A stretch of 55,425 nucleotides of DNA from Actinocrinis puniceicyclus (GTDB taxonomy: Bacteria > Actinomycetota > Actinomycetes > Streptomycetales > Catenulisporaceae). Below, piece after piece: positions 37,519-45,942 of the stretch. The stretch is from positions 1-55,425 of the forward strand of contig NZ_JAGSXH010000032.1 of the NCBI RefSeq assembly GCF_018283645.1, given 5' to 3'. Every line of letters begins with the position of its first letter. Position 1 is the first letter of the stretch. Below the pieces are notes generated by a model, which worked only from the letters and a program-made list of their open reading frames with translations, made no database searches and was not told the DNA's origin. The translations under genes were made by a program, and so were the position numbers.

Positions 37519-38973
37519 TCAGCTTGCCGCGATCGCCGTCCACTGCTGGTTGGTGCTGCCCGTGTCAGCCCACTGACCGAGGTTTGAGCCGTTCGCGGTG
37601 TTGCCCAGCCCGTCGAGGTACAGGCCGGTGGCGCGGTTGCGGAACCGCACGTTGCCGCCGTCGGCGACCTGGGTCCACTGCTGGTTGGTGCTGTTGGTGT
37701 CGCTCCACTGCTCGGCTGGTGCTCCGTTGGAGGTCGCGCCCGCACCGTCGATGTACTGGCCGGTGGCCCGGTTTCTGATCCGCACGTACGAGCCGTCGCT
37801 CTCGACGGACCACTGCTGGTTGGTGCTGTTGGTCTCGCTCCACTGCTCCACGTTCGCTCCGTTGGACGTCAGGCCCGCTCCGTCGATGCACAGTCCCGTC
37901 CGCGCGTTGCGCAGCAGCACGTGGGTCGTGCCCCCTCCGCCACCGCCCACGGCGGTGAAGGCGTTCATGATGGCGGTCGGTTCCCGGGTCGATGAGTCCC
38001 AGGCGCCCATGCCGTAGCCGGTGAACGGGGAGTAGACCTCCGGCTCCCAGTACAGGCAGCCCTGACCGCCGCTGTTGACCAGGGCGGTCAGATAGTTCTC
38101 CACGGTGGTCTCGGTGCCGGACGGGCTGCTGGCCGGGCCGCCTACCTCGACCTGCATGAACGGCTTGCCGTAGGCGTCGGAGACCGATTTCATGTCGGCC
38201 ACGAGGCCGGCCGCCAGGTCGGCACTGCCGTACGAGGAGAAGCCGTTCATGTCCCACTTGCCGCCGTGCGAGCTGTAGGCGCTGAAGAACGCGGGGACCG
38301 AGGAGCGCTGCGGGGAGGCCAGGTGGATCATCACGATCGCGCCGGGGAAGACCTGCTTGACCTCGTCGTAGGCGGCGTTGAGCAGCCCGGTCATCTGCGC
38401 CGGGATCGAGCTGGTGCCCACCGGGTGGCAGATTCCCGAGTTGATCTCGTTGCCGATCTGCACCCAGGTCGGGGTCACCCCGGCATTCTTGATCACGTTC
38501 ATGCTGCTGTTCACGTAGCTCTTCATGGCCGAGAGCATCTGGCTGTAGCTCATGTTCGCCCACGCCGCCGGCGCGTACTGATGGCCCTCGTCGGCCCAGG
38601 TGTCGCTGAAGTGGTAGTCGATGTTGACCGCCATCCCGGCGTCCCGGACACGCACCGCCATGGCCGCGGTCTCGTTGATGCTGCAGTGCCCGTTGACCGG
38701 GTCGCTGGACGGATTGACGAAGGTGCGCAGCCGGATCGCCGAGAGGCCGTAACCCTTGAGGATCGTCAGAATGTCCCGCCGCACGCCGCCGGCGTCGAGC
38801 CAGTAGTAACCCTGCGCCTCCATCTGCGGCACCCAGCTGACATCCGCGCCCTTGTAGAACGCCGCCGCCGCCGCGGCCGGGCGTGCGCAAGCCAGTTGCC
38901 CGAGCGTCAGCGCGCCGGCGCCGAGGGTCGTGGCCCGCAGAAGAGTCCGTCTGCTGATGGACAGCTCACTCAT
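37519..38973 (-). CDS. Secreted GH53 endo-beta-1,4-galactanase with ricin-type lectin domain
   Basis: A 484-residue enzyme that cuts beta-1,4-galactan, the side chain of pectin and type I arabinogalactan. The N-terminus carries a Tat-type signal (SRRTLLRA). The GH53 TIM barrel (~38-340) shows the acid/base Glu in VQIGNEINSG and the nucleophile Glu in FMQVEVGGP. A Gly-rich hinge leads to a ricin B-type domain (~350-484) with three NxxTNQQW-type repeats. ATG 38973 is preceded 17-30 bp upstream by a degenerate copy of the CebR-like operator. It diverges from the GH43 arabinanase gene. Confidence 0.93.
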   Translation of the reverse strand: MSELSISRRTLLRATTLGAGALTLGQLACARPAAAAAAFYKGADVSWVPQMEAQGYYWLDAGGVRRDILTILKGYGLSAIRLRTFVNPSSDPVNGHCSINETAAMAVRVRDAGMAVNIDYHFSDTWADEGHQYAPAAWANMSYSQMLSAMKSYVNSSMNVIKNAGVTPTWVQIGNEINSGICHPVGTSSIPAQMTGLLNAAYDEVKQVFPGAIVMIHLASPQRSSVPAFFSAYSSHGGKWDMNGFSSYGSADLAAGLVADMKSVSDAYGKPFMQVEVGGPASSPSGTETTVENYLTALVNSGGQGCLYWEPEVYSPFTGYGMGAWDSSTREPTAIMNAFTAVGGGGGGTTHVLLRNARTGLCIDGAGLTSNGANVEQWSETNSTNQQWSVESDGSYVRIRNRATGQYIDGAGATSNGAPAEQWSDTNSTNQQWTQVADGGNVRFRNRATGLYLDGLGNTANGSNLGQWADTGSTNQQWTAIAAS

Positions 38974-38989
38974 GATGTCTCCCGGTTAC

Positions 38990-39003
38990 TGTGAACGCTC
39001 CCA
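38990..39003. promoter_or_regulatory. Degenerate CebR/LacI-like operator before GH53
   Basis: TGTGAACGCTCCCA keeps the right half-site (CGCTCCCA) of the 14-bp operator but has substitutions on the left. It lies 17-30 bp upstream of the GH53 start, where it could block transcription. Confidence 0.5.
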
Positions 39004-39142
39004 GAACTGTGGGGGAGCGAGGACCTGCTTCGCAGCATGCTTCCTCGCCCGGCGCGCCGTCGTTTCGCCGGGAGTGTGGCACCAGGGGAACTGGACTGGC
39101 AAGACGTCGGAGCCCGCACAACTCCCACAGGTCTCAGATTGC

Positions 39143-39153
39143 TGAAACTTGCA
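39143..39153 (+). promoter_or_regulatory. TGAAACTTGCA motif, second copy
   Basis: An exact 11-base match to the motif at 34043, located 21 bp before the operator at 39175 in the divergent GH53/GH43 region. Confidence 0.55.
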
Positions 39154-39174
39154 ACAAGGGTCGAACTTGAATTG

Positions 39175-39188
39175 TGGGAGCGATCCCA
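39175..39188. promoter_or_regulatory. CebR-like LacI-family operator
   Basis: TGGGAGCGATCCCA is a near-palindrome that differs at one base from TGGGAGCGCTCCCA, the CebR site I recall from streptomycetes. It is identical to the sites at 43366 (reversed) and 43638, all in spacers of the hydrolase locus. Confidence 0.8.
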
Positions 39189-39592
39189 GCGGCCGCCGCA
39201 CCGGGCCGCGGGCGCGCGGAAAGGGGCGGGGCGAGCGTAACTTTCAGGCCGGCCTGCGACGTCGCGCCGTGCTCGGATTCCGGTCGGGCGAGTCGAACAT
39301 CGCGGGCCCGGTTCTGGTCGCCCGCCACCCGGACCGCTCCAGCCGGCGCGACGACGAGCGGGAACGAGCATCGTGCGCGGCGGCCGGACGTCGTCACATC
39401 GCTTCTGCCGCGCACCGTGATCTCACACCGCGCCGTCGCGCGGGCCCGCAGCGGGCCCGGCATGGACGCGGGGGCGGTTGACAGGCCGCGCGAGGTGAGG
39501 CACCGTCCGGCAGAGCCTCGGCCCCTGATTTGCAGGCGGGCCCCGAGCCTCACGACGAGCCGATTATCACCGTGTACCGCCGCGCCGCCGGA

Positions 39593-39606
39593 TGTTAACG
39601 CTAACA
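39593..39606. promoter_or_regulatory. Second LacI-type palindromic operator
   Basis: TGTTAACGCTAACA is a near-perfect palindrome with the central CG typical of LacI-family sites and a sequence distinct from the TGGGA-type operator. It lies ~220 bp upstream of the GH43 arabinanase start. Confidence 0.6.
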
Positions 39607-39825
39607 ATCGGTGGCCGGCGGTAGGTCCGGGGTCTGGTCAGGGCGGGGCCGCGGTGGTGTCTCGTTCCGCTGCGATCGAGGGATACGGGCGCGCGCCTCG
39701 CAGCCCGCGGACGTCGTCCGCGGGCTCCTGCCACCGACGCCCGTTCCGCGGGAGCGGCGGTGCTCGCCAGCGCGCCTCAGCACAGGTCTTACCGTTCCGG
39801 CACTTTCACAGATCAGGAGTGACCC

Positions 39826-41256
39826 ATGCATGTTCCGCGACGACCCGGGCTGCTGCGCGGTGGCGCAGCGCTGCTGGGCGGCGCCGTGCTCAGCGCACTC
39901 GCCCTCGTTCCGGGCCTGACGACCGCCGCTTCGGCCGCTTCGTATCCGTACCCTGAGACAATCTCCGGTTCGACGTACGCGCACGACCCGTCGATGGTGA
40001 AGACCGCCGACGGCCGCTACTACCTGTACTACACCGGCGGCGGCATCCAGATCAGCACCTCCACCGACCGCAAGAACTGGTCCGCCGACGGTCAGGTGCT
40101 GCCCGGCGGTGCGGGCTGGGCCACGGCCTACGGCGGCTGGAACGACCTGTGGGCTCCGGATGTCTCGTACCACAACGGCGTGTACTGGCTTTACTACGCC
40201 GTCTCCTCTTTCGGCTCCAACCACTCGGCGATCGGCCTGGCCACCAGCAGCACCGGCGCTCCCGGCTCCTGGAGCGACCACGGCCTGGTCTACTCGTCGC
40301 AGTCCGGCGGCGACTACAACGCGATCGACCCCGCCCTCACGGTCGACGGCTCGGGGCGTTGGTGGCTGTCCTTCGGCTCGTTCTGGTCCGGGATCAAGAT
40401 GATCCAGATCGATCCGGCGACCGGCAAGCAGTCGGCGGGCAACACCACCCGCTACAGCATCGCGCAGCGGCCGAGCCCTGATGCGCTGGAAGCCGCCTAC
40501 ATCTACCCGCACGGCGGCTACTACTACCTGTTCACCTCCTTCGACTACTGCTGCAAGGGCACCGCCAGCACCTACCGCATCATGGTCGCCCGCGCCACCA
40601 ACCCGACCGGCCCCTTCACCGACGAGAGCGGCGTCGCCTCGACCTCCGGCGGCGGAACCCAGATCCTGGGCACTCACGACTACGTGATCGGCCCCGGCGG
40701 GCAGAGCGTCATGCACGACAGCGACGGCGACGTGCTCGTCTACCACTACTACGACGCCAACCTGAACGGCACCGCGCAACTCGGCCTCGACCATCTGGCC
40801 TGGGGCTCGACCGGCTGGCCGACCGTGGTGAACGGGAGCACCGGCGGCGCGGGAGGCGGCAGTACGGGAGAACTTCACGCCGTGGCGGCCGGCAAGTGCC
40901 TGGACGACCCGAACGGCACCACGACGCAGGGTACGCAGATGCAGATCTACTCCTGCGACGGCGGCGCGAGCCAGACCTGGACGCACACCTCCGCGGGCCA
41001 GTTGACCGTCTCCGTCGGGGGAAGCACCTTCTGCCTGGACGCGAACAAGAAGGGCACGACGAACGGGACCGAGGCGATCATCTGGTCGTGCAACGGCGGG
41101 AGCAACCAGCAGTGGCAGCTCAACTCGAACGGCACGGTCACCGGCGTGCAGTCAGGGCTCTGCCTCGATGTCACCGGTGGCTCGAGCGCTGACGGCGCGC
41201 CGGTCGAGCTGTGGACCTGCAACGGCGGCGGCAACCAGCAATGGACGCTCGGGTAA
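39826..41256 (+). CDS. Secreted GH43 endo-alpha-1,5-arabinanase-like enzyme with ricin-type domain
   Basis: A 476-residue secreted enzyme. A signal peptide (1-38) is followed by a GH43 five-bladed propeller (~40-335): base Asp in YAHDPSMV, a middle Asp in AIDPALTV, acid Glu in ALEAAYIY. A C-terminal ricin-type lectin domain (~345-476) carries KCLDDPNG, FCLDANKK, LCLDVTGG and QW repeats. The family cuts the alpha-1,5-arabinan backbone of pectin side chains, although related GH43 members act on other arabinosides. ATG 39826 has AGGAG ~7 nt upstream. Only 15 bp separate it from the next hydrolase gene, so they are co-transcribed. Confidence 0.9.
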   Translation: MHVPRRPGLLRGGAALLGGAVLSALALVPGLTTAASAASYPYPETISGSTYAHDPSMVKTADGRYYLYYTGGGIQISTSTDRKNWSADGQVLPGGAGWATAYGGWNDLWAPDVSYHNGVYWLYYAVSSFGSNHSAIGLATSSTGAPGSWSDHGLVYSSQSGGDYNAIDPALTVDGSGRWWLSFGSFWSGIKMIQIDPATGKQSAGNTTRYSIAQRPSPDALEAAYIYPHGGYYYLFTSFDYCCKGTASTYRIMVARATNPTGPFTDESGVASTSGGGTQILGTHDYVIGPGGQSVMHDSDGDVLVYHYYDANLNGTAQLGLDHLAWGSTGWPTVVNGSTGGAGGGSTGELHAVAAGKCLDDPNGTTTQGTQMQIYSCDGGASQTWTHTSAGQLTVSVGGSTFCLDANKKGTTNGTEAIIWSCNGGSNQQWQLNSNGTVTGVQSGLCLDVTGGSSADGAPVELWTCNGGGNQQWTLG

Positions 41257-41271
41257 GAGAGGACACCCACC

Positions 41272-41740
41272 ATGTCAGGACCCACCGGGCGCCCGGTCGG
41301 CCGGTTCGGCGCGGCGCCCCCGGCGCGCAGGCGGACGGCCGTCGCGATCGCCTCCGTGCTCGTCGCCAGCGGGCTGGCCACGCTGACCCTCACCACGACC
41401 GCGAGCGCCGCCAGTGGCTGTCAGGTCTCGTACACCACCAGTACGTGGTCGGGGGGTTTCACCGCGAACGTATCGATCACGAACCTCGGCTCGCCGCTGA
41501 CCGGCTGGACGCTCGGCTTCACCCTGCCCGGCACGGAGTCGGTGGGCCAGGGCTGGAGCGCGACCTTCAGCCAGTCCGGCCAGAACGTGACCGCGACGAA
41601 CGTCTCCTACAACGGCACGCTGGGCACCAACGCCAACACCGGTATCGGTTTCAACGGAACCTACACCGGTTCGACCTACCCCGGTGACCCGACCTCCTTC
41701 ACCCTGGACGGCACCACGTGCACCGGCGCGGTCGCCACGG
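41272..41740 (+). repeat. Long direct repeat, copy A (signal peptide + CBM2 module)
   Basis: About 470 bp, roughly 90% identical by eye to 45943-46407. The similarity starts at the ATG and stops at the linker, and the sequences upstream differ. This marks a copied secretion-plus-binding module joined to different catalytic domains. Confidence 0.85.
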
Positions 41741-43269
41741 CTTCGGCGACGCCCAGCCCCACGCCTACGGGTGCTTCGACGCCGACTCCCACGCCCACGC
41801 CCACGGAAAGTTCAGGTCCGAGCACGAGCCCGAGCCCTAGCACGAGCCCTAGCCCCACGCCTTCCTCAGGTTCCGCCGCGGCGACGCTCCAGAACGATGT
41901 CTTCTGGAAGGACACCTCCGGCAACCCGATCTACTCCCAGGGCGGGGGAGTGCTGAAGGTCGGCGGCACGTACTACTGGTACGGGGCGAAGTACAACGGC
42001 GCGGTCACCTACTACGACAATCCCGCCGCAGGGAAGAACAGCGACGTCTCCTTCAACGCGATCACCTGCTACTCCTCCACGGATCTGGTGCACTGGAAGT
42101 TCGAGGGCGACGTGATGACCGCCTCGGACGTGGGCGGTGGCAGCTGGGTCGGCCGGATCGGCGTCGCGCACAACCCCAACACCGGCAAGTACGTGCTGGT
42201 CTCCCAGCTGGGCAGCGGGCTGATGTTCGCCACCGCCGGCACGCCGACCGGTCGCTTCGCCCTCGCGGGCACCCAGTCGAGCATCGGGAACGTCTCCACC
42301 GGCATGTCCGGCGACCAGTCGGTCTTCGTCGACGACGACGGGCAGGCCTACCTGGCGTTCAGCAACAAGAACGGCCGCGCCAACCTGTACGTGGCACGGC
42401 TGCGGCCCTCCGACTTCCTGCAGGTCGAACCCGCCTCGAACATCTACAACAGTTCCTCGGGCGGGCGCGAGGGCAACATCATGTTCAAGCACGCCGGAAC
42501 CTACTACTTCTGCTCCTCCGACCTGCACGGCTGGAACGCCTCCCACACCTACTGCATCACCTCCTCGAAGGTGGACAGCTCGTATTCCGCCGAGTTCGTG
42601 ATGCAGGGCACGGACGCCGACTTCTCGCATGTGACGCAGACCGGCCTGGCGATCGCGGTGAACGGCTCCGCCGGGTCGTTCGTCGTCTTCGGCGGCGACC
42701 GCTGGAGTGACTTCGCCGGAAACGGCATCGGCTACAACCAGTGGCTGCCGGTCACCTTCAACGGCACCACCCCCACCTTCCATTCGCTCAGCCAGTGGAA
42801 CCTCGACGCCGCCGCGGGCACCTGGTCCGTGGGGGCCGGCAACAACTACGTGCTGAATCCGAGCATTGAGGCCGACCGGGTCTCGCAGAGCACGATGGCC
42901 GGATGGACCGGCTCCGCGAACGTCGGCAACCACCTCGGCGGGCACACCGGCCGCTGGTCGATGCAGGAGTACTCCTCCTCCGGCTACACCGCCGACATCT
43001 ACCAGAACATCTCCCTGCCCGACGGCACCTACACGCTCTCAGCCTGGATCAAGAGCAGCGGCGGCCAGAAGAGCGCGAACCTGCTCGCCAGGAACTTCGG
43101 CGGCAGCGAGCTGGACCGCTCGATCAGCCAGCCCATCGGCGGCTGGACGCAGGTGAGCATCCCCGGTATCACCGTGACCGACGGAACGATCCAAGTCGGC
43201 GTGGCCTGCGATGCGAACGCGGGCAACTGGGTGTATGCCGACGACTTCGACCTGGTCAAGACCGGCTAG
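41272..43269 (+). CDS. Secreted CBM2-GH43 enzyme, exo-beta-1,3-galactanase-like (GH43_24 type)
   Basis: A 665-residue secreted protein in this order: signal peptide (1-46), CBM2 (~48-150, with CQVSYTTSTWSGGFTANVSI and GWTLGF), a Pro/Thr/Ser linker (~152-202), a GH43 propeller (~205-520) and a C-terminal carbohydrate-binding module (~525-665, NPSIEADRV to WVYADDFDLV). The GH43 start, GGGVLKVGGTYYWYGAKYNG, resembles the beta-1,3-galactanase subgroup that releases beta-1,6-galacto-oligosaccharides from type II arabinogalactan. The subfamily is inferred. It is encoded 15 bp after the arabinanase gene. Its signal peptide plus CBM2 segment is nearly identical in DNA to that of the GH2 gene at 45943. 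Confidence 0.87.
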   Translation: MSGPTGRPVGRFGAAPPARRRTAVAIASVLVASGLATLTLTTTASAASGCQVSYTTSTWSGGFTANVSITNLGSPLTGWTLGFTLPGTESVGQGWSATFSQSGQNVTATNVSYNGTLGTNANTGIGFNGTYTGSTYPGDPTSFTLDGTTCTGAVATASATPSPTPTGASTPTPTPTPTESSGPSTSPSPSTSPSPTPSSGSAAATLQNDVFWKDTSGNPIYSQGGGVLKVGGTYYWYGAKYNGAVTYYDNPAAGKNSDVSFNAITCYSSTDLVHWKFEGDVMTASDVGGGSWVGRIGVAHNPNTGKYVLVSQLGSGLMFATAGTPTGRFALAGTQSSIGNVSTGMSGDQSVFVDDDGQAYLAFSNKNGRANLYVARLRPSDFLQVEPASNIYNSSSGGREGNIMFKHAGTYYFCSSDLHGWNASHTYCITSSKVDSSYSAEFVMQGTDADFSHVTQTGLAIAVNGSAGSFVVFGGDRWSDFAGNGIGYNQWLPVTFNGTTPTFHSLSQWNLDAAAGTWSVGAGNNYVLNPSIEADRVSQSTMAGWTGSANVGNHLGGHTGRWSMQEYSSSGYTADIYQNISLPDGTYTLSAWIKSSGGQKSANLLARNFGGSELDRSISQPIGGWTQVSIPGITVTDGTIQVGVACDANAGNWVYADDFDLVKTG

Positions 43270-43285
43270 TCCGATCGTGCGCGCG

Positions 43286-43311
43286 GGGTCCGTCGGTACG
43301 CTGACGGACCC
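43286..43311 (+). terminator. Terminator hairpin after the GH43 pair
   Basis: A nine-bp inverted repeat GGGTCCGTC/GACGGACCC with an 8-nt loop, 17 bp after the stop of the CBM2-GH43 gene. Confidence 0.65.
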
Positions 43312-43365
43312 GGCGTCGGGCCGGGGCAGCGCCTTCGGCGGCAGCGTGAAAAGGGCTTACCAGTT

Positions 43366-43379
43366 TGGGATCGCTCCCA
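43366..43379. promoter_or_regulatory. CebR-like operator, reversed copy
   Basis: TGGGATCGCTCCCA is the exact reverse complement of the operators at 39175 and 43638. It lies 20 bp before a TTGACA at 43399. Confidence 0.8.
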
Positions 43380-43447
43380 GCGTAAAGGCGCGTCTGCCTT
43401 GACAACGCTGAACAGTAAGCGACATCGAAAGCGGTCGAAACCTCACA

Positions 43448-43458
43448 TGCAAGTTTCA
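43448..43458 (-). promoter_or_regulatory. TGAAACTTGCA motif, third copy (reversed)
   Basis: TGCAAGTTTCA is the exact reverse complement of the motif at 34043 and 39143, placed between the two operators upstream of the pectate lyase gene. Confidence 0.55.
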
Positions 43459-43589
43459 TCTCCGTTTCGCCGCGCGTCGCGTCCGACCATGCCGCAGGCA
43501 TTGTTTCCAGGCCAGGTCAACCCGGTAAGGAGGCGCCGGCGCCCGGAATCGCCGACCACCCTCCAGGCGGCTGGGGCGTTGATTGGCGA

Positions 43590-43618
43590 TTGACAGTCCG
43601 GCGGCCGGTAACCAAACT
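43590..43618 (+). promoter_or_regulatory. Candidate promoter for the pectate lyase gene (TTGACA-17-CAAACT)
   Basis: A consensus -35 TTGACA (43590-43595) is followed after 17 bp by CAAACT (43613-43618), a weak -10. The operator at 43638-43651 would then sit near +14, a position suited to repression. Confidence 0.4.
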
Positions 43619-43637
43619 CAAGCCTCGTCAAGAAGGC

Positions 43638-43651
43638 TGGGAGCGATCCCA
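43638..43651. promoter_or_regulatory. CebR-like operator, third exact copy
   Basis: TGGGAGCGATCCCA, identical to 39175-39188, about 20 bp downstream of the candidate -10 at 43613. Confidence 0.8.
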
Positions 43652-43908
43652 TTCGGTGCAGTCACGTCTCACCGGGTGGTGCAGGGGGCGCCGTTGAGGC
43701 CCTGGGCTCGTTTGAAGCCGGCCCGCTGATGTTCACGCTTCAGCCATGCGCGAGGCATGGGAACGCTCGCGGTAACCGTGGCGCGAACGTCGCCCCGTCA
43801 CCGCCCCCGGATTCGCCGGTCCACCCGGGCGGCGCCACCGCCGGTTCGGTGTGCTCGCCGGCAACACACTGCTTCACGCGCTGTCGTAGTCAAAGGAGCC
43901 TGATCACA

Positions 43909-45774
43909 GTGTCAGAACGAAACATCGAATCCCGCGGCGGGGGCCACGGCAGCACCCAGGTAAGAGCGCTGATTCGCCGGGCGCTGCTGGCCGGCGCGGT
44001 CGCGGCCGGTTCCGGTCTGCTGGTCGCGGGGACCGCGGGCGTGAGCAGCGCGGCCGGCGCGAGCTACTATGTCGCGCCGGGCGGCAGTGACAGCGCGGCG
44101 GGGACGATGTCCGCCCCCTGGGCGTCGTTCGCGCACGCGCAATCGATCGCCCAGCCCGGCGACACGGTCTACTTCCGCGGCGGTACGTACACGTACACGC
44201 ATGCGGACACCGGCTGCTCAAGCCAGACCGCGATCGTGAACGCGATCACCGTGAACAAGAGCGGCGCGTCGGGGAATCCGATCAACTACTTCGCCTATCC
44301 CGGCGAGCACCCGGTCTTCGACTTCTCGAGGGTGAGCGACGACTGCCGGATCAAGGGCTTCGACGTGACCGGCAGCTACGTGCACCTCAAGGGCCTGGAA
44401 GTGCAGGGGGTTCCGCAGAACAACAGCCTGAACCACGAGTCCTGGGGGATCTGGATCACCGGCAGCGACAACGTCTTCGAACAGTTGAACCTGCACAACA
44501 ACATGGGGCCGGGCCTGTTCATCCAGAACGGCGGCGGCAACCTGGTGCTCAACTGCGATTCGCACGACAACTACGACCCGCACAGCTCGGACGGGGCCGG
44601 GCAGAACGCCGACGGCTTCGGTGCGCACATCTCCGCCAACCATCCCGGCAACGTCTTTCGCGGCGACCGCGCCTGGTGGAACTCGGATGACGGGTTCGAC
44701 CTGATCAACGCCTACTCGTCGGTGACGATCCAGGACTCGTGGTCCTGGCGCAACGGCTACCTGCCGGAGAGCACCACGCCGGCGCCGTCGGGCAACGGCA
44801 ACGGATTCAAGGCCGGCGGTTACGGCGGGGTGTACGTCTCCAACGGCGTCAAGCACACCGTCGAGGACAGCGTCGCGTTCGACAACTCCGCCTCCGGGTT
44901 CTACGCCAACCACCACACCGTGGCCGACGACTTCTTCAACAACACCGGCTACGCCAACCACCCCGACTTCAACATGCTGGGCATCTCCTCGTCCGGCGCG
45001 GCGATCGGCATCGGGACCCTGCGAAACAACATCGCCTACGGCGGCACCCTGACCTCGAACATGGGCGGGACGAACGCCTCGTACAACTCCTGGAACCTGA
45101 ACGTGACCATGTCCAACGCGCAGTTCCAGAGCGTGTCGACGACCGGTTGGAACGCCGCGCGCCAGGCGGACGGTTCCCTGCCCGCGCTGCCCTACCTGCA
45201 CCTGGCCGCTGGCAGCACCCTGATCGACAGGGGAGTCAACGTCGGCCTGCCCTACAACGGTTCGGCACCGGACCTCGGCGCCTTCGAAACCGGGTCGGGT
45301 TCACCGTCGCCGAGCCCGTCGAGCAGCCCGTCCGCGTCGCCGAGCCCGTCCAGCAGCCCGTCGAGCAGCCCGTCCGCGTCGCCGAGCCCGTCGAGCAGCC
45401 CGTCGAGCAGCCCGTCGAGCAGCCCGTCGAGCAGCCCGTCGAGCAGCCCGTCCGCGTCGCCGACCAGCGCGCCCCCGGCCGGCGCGTGCGCGGCGGCGTA
45501 TCAGACCCAGAATTCCTGGCCGGGCGGGTTCCAGGGGCTGGTGACGGTGACCGCGGGCGGCGCGGCGATCAACGGCTGGACGGTGAAGTGGACGCTGAGC
45601 AGCGGCCAGGCCGTCACCCAGCTGTGGAACGGCACGCTCAGCAGCAGCGGATCGGCGGTGACGGTGACCAACGCCTCCTATAACGGCTCGCTGTCCGCCG
45701 GCGCGTCGACGACCTTCGGGTTCACCGCCACCGGCTCGCCCTCCATCCCGACCCTCACCTGCACCAGCCCGTGA
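43909..45774 (+). CDS. Secreted PL9-like pectate lyase with CBM2
   Basis: A 621-residue secreted protein. The signal peptide ends near residue 46 (SSAAGA). A right-handed beta-helix domain (~47-463) carries marks of polysaccharide lyase family 9: NADGFGAH, RAWWNSDDGFDLI (calcium-binding Asp cluster) and GNGFKAGGYGG with the candidate catalytic Lys. A Ser/Pro linker built of near-exact repeats (~464-522) connects to a C-terminal CBM2 (~525-621, CAAAYQTQNSWPGGFQG). The family cleaves pectate by beta-elimination; RG-I activity is possible. GTG 43909 follows AAAGGAG by ~10 nt. The stop codon lies inside a 14-nt tandem repeat. Confidence 0.87.
   Translation: MSERNIESRGGGHGSTQVRALIRRALLAGAVAAGSGLLVAGTAGVSSAAGASYYVAPGGSDSAAGTMSAPWASFAHAQSIAQPGDTVYFRGGTYTYTHADTGCSSQTAIVNAITVNKSGASGNPINYFAYPGEHPVFDFSRVSDDCRIKGFDVTGSYVHLKGLEVQGVPQNNSLNHESWGIWITGSDNVFEQLNLHNNMGPGLFIQNGGGNLVLNCDSHDNYDPHSSDGAGQNADGFGAHISANHPGNVFRGDRAWWNSDDGFDLINAYSSVTIQDSWSWRNGYLPESTTPAPSGNGNGFKAGGYGGVYVSNGVKHTVEDSVAFDNSASGFYANHHTVADDFFNNTGYANHPDFNMLGISSSGAAIGIGTLRNNIAYGGTLTSNMGGTNASYNSWNLNVTMSNAQFQSVSTTGWNAARQADGSLPALPYLHLAAGSTLIDRGVNVGLPYNGSAPDLGAFETGSGSPSPSPSSSPSASPSPSSSPSSSPSASPSPSSSPSSSPSSSPSSSPSSSPSASPTSAPPAGACAAAYQTQNSWPGGFQGLVTVTAGGAAINGWTVKWTLSSGQAVTQLWNGTLSSSGSAVTVTNASYNGSLSAGASTTFGFTATGSPSIPTLTCTSP
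45301..45470. repeat. Ser/Pro linker repeat in the pectate lyase gene
   Basis: Short units of the types CCGTCGAGCAGC and CCGTCCGCGTCGCCGAGC alternate many times and encode PSSS and PSASPS tracts between the catalytic domain and CBM2. The frame is kept. Confidence 0.85.
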
Positions 45775-45840
45775 CCGCCAGCCCGTGACCGCCAGCCCGT
45801 GACCGCCAGCCCGTGACCGCCAGCCCGTGACCGCCAGCCC
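45771..45840. repeat. Five exact 14-nt tandem repeats spanning a stop codon
   Basis: GTGACCGCCAGCCC is repeated five times without spacers (45771-45840). The first unit contains the TGA stop (45772-45774) of the pectate lyase gene. The period is not a multiple of three. There are no unique spacers, so it is not a CRISPR. Confidence 0.93.
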
Positions 45841-45942
45841 GTGCCGCGCCCTGTGCCCGGACGCGTCCCGAGACAGGATCGGGCGCGTCGGCCGGGGCGC
45901 GGCACTGCGCGATCAGCTCCCAGAAAAGGAAGAACGCAAACC

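Larger units (their letters stand above)
38974..39825. other. Divergent regulatory region between GH53 and GH43 genes
   Basis: 852 bp with no gene I can support. It holds a degenerate operator (38990-39003), the TGAAACTTGCA motif (39143-39153), an exact operator (39175-39188) and a LacI-type palindrome (39593-39606). It also has TTGACA at 39478-39483 with a weak CACCGT 17 bp further on, and an imperfect hairpin with arms GCGAGGA/TCCTCGC (39017-39048). Confidence 0.7.
43270..43908. other. Regulatory spacer upstream of the pectate lyase gene
   Basis: 639 bp with no supportable gene. It contains a terminator hairpin (43286-43311), two operators (43366-43379, 43638-43651), the reversed TGAAACTTGCA motif (43448-43458) and two TTGACA hexamers (43399, 43590). 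About 260 bp of further leader lie before the GTG start. Confidence 0.7.

Noticed and set aside
39017-39048. Hairpin GCGAGGA/TCCTCGC upstream of GH53
   Set aside because: The stem is short with an 18-nt interior; position and strength fit neither a clear terminator nor a known RNA element.
39478-39506. TTGACA with CACCGT at 17 bp as promoter for the GH43 gene
   Set aside because: The -10 is poor and it lies ~320 bp before the gene; kept only as a note in the spacer entry.
45771-45840. CRISPR-like repeat array
   Set aside because: The units are contiguous 14-mers with no spacers, and there are no cas genes.
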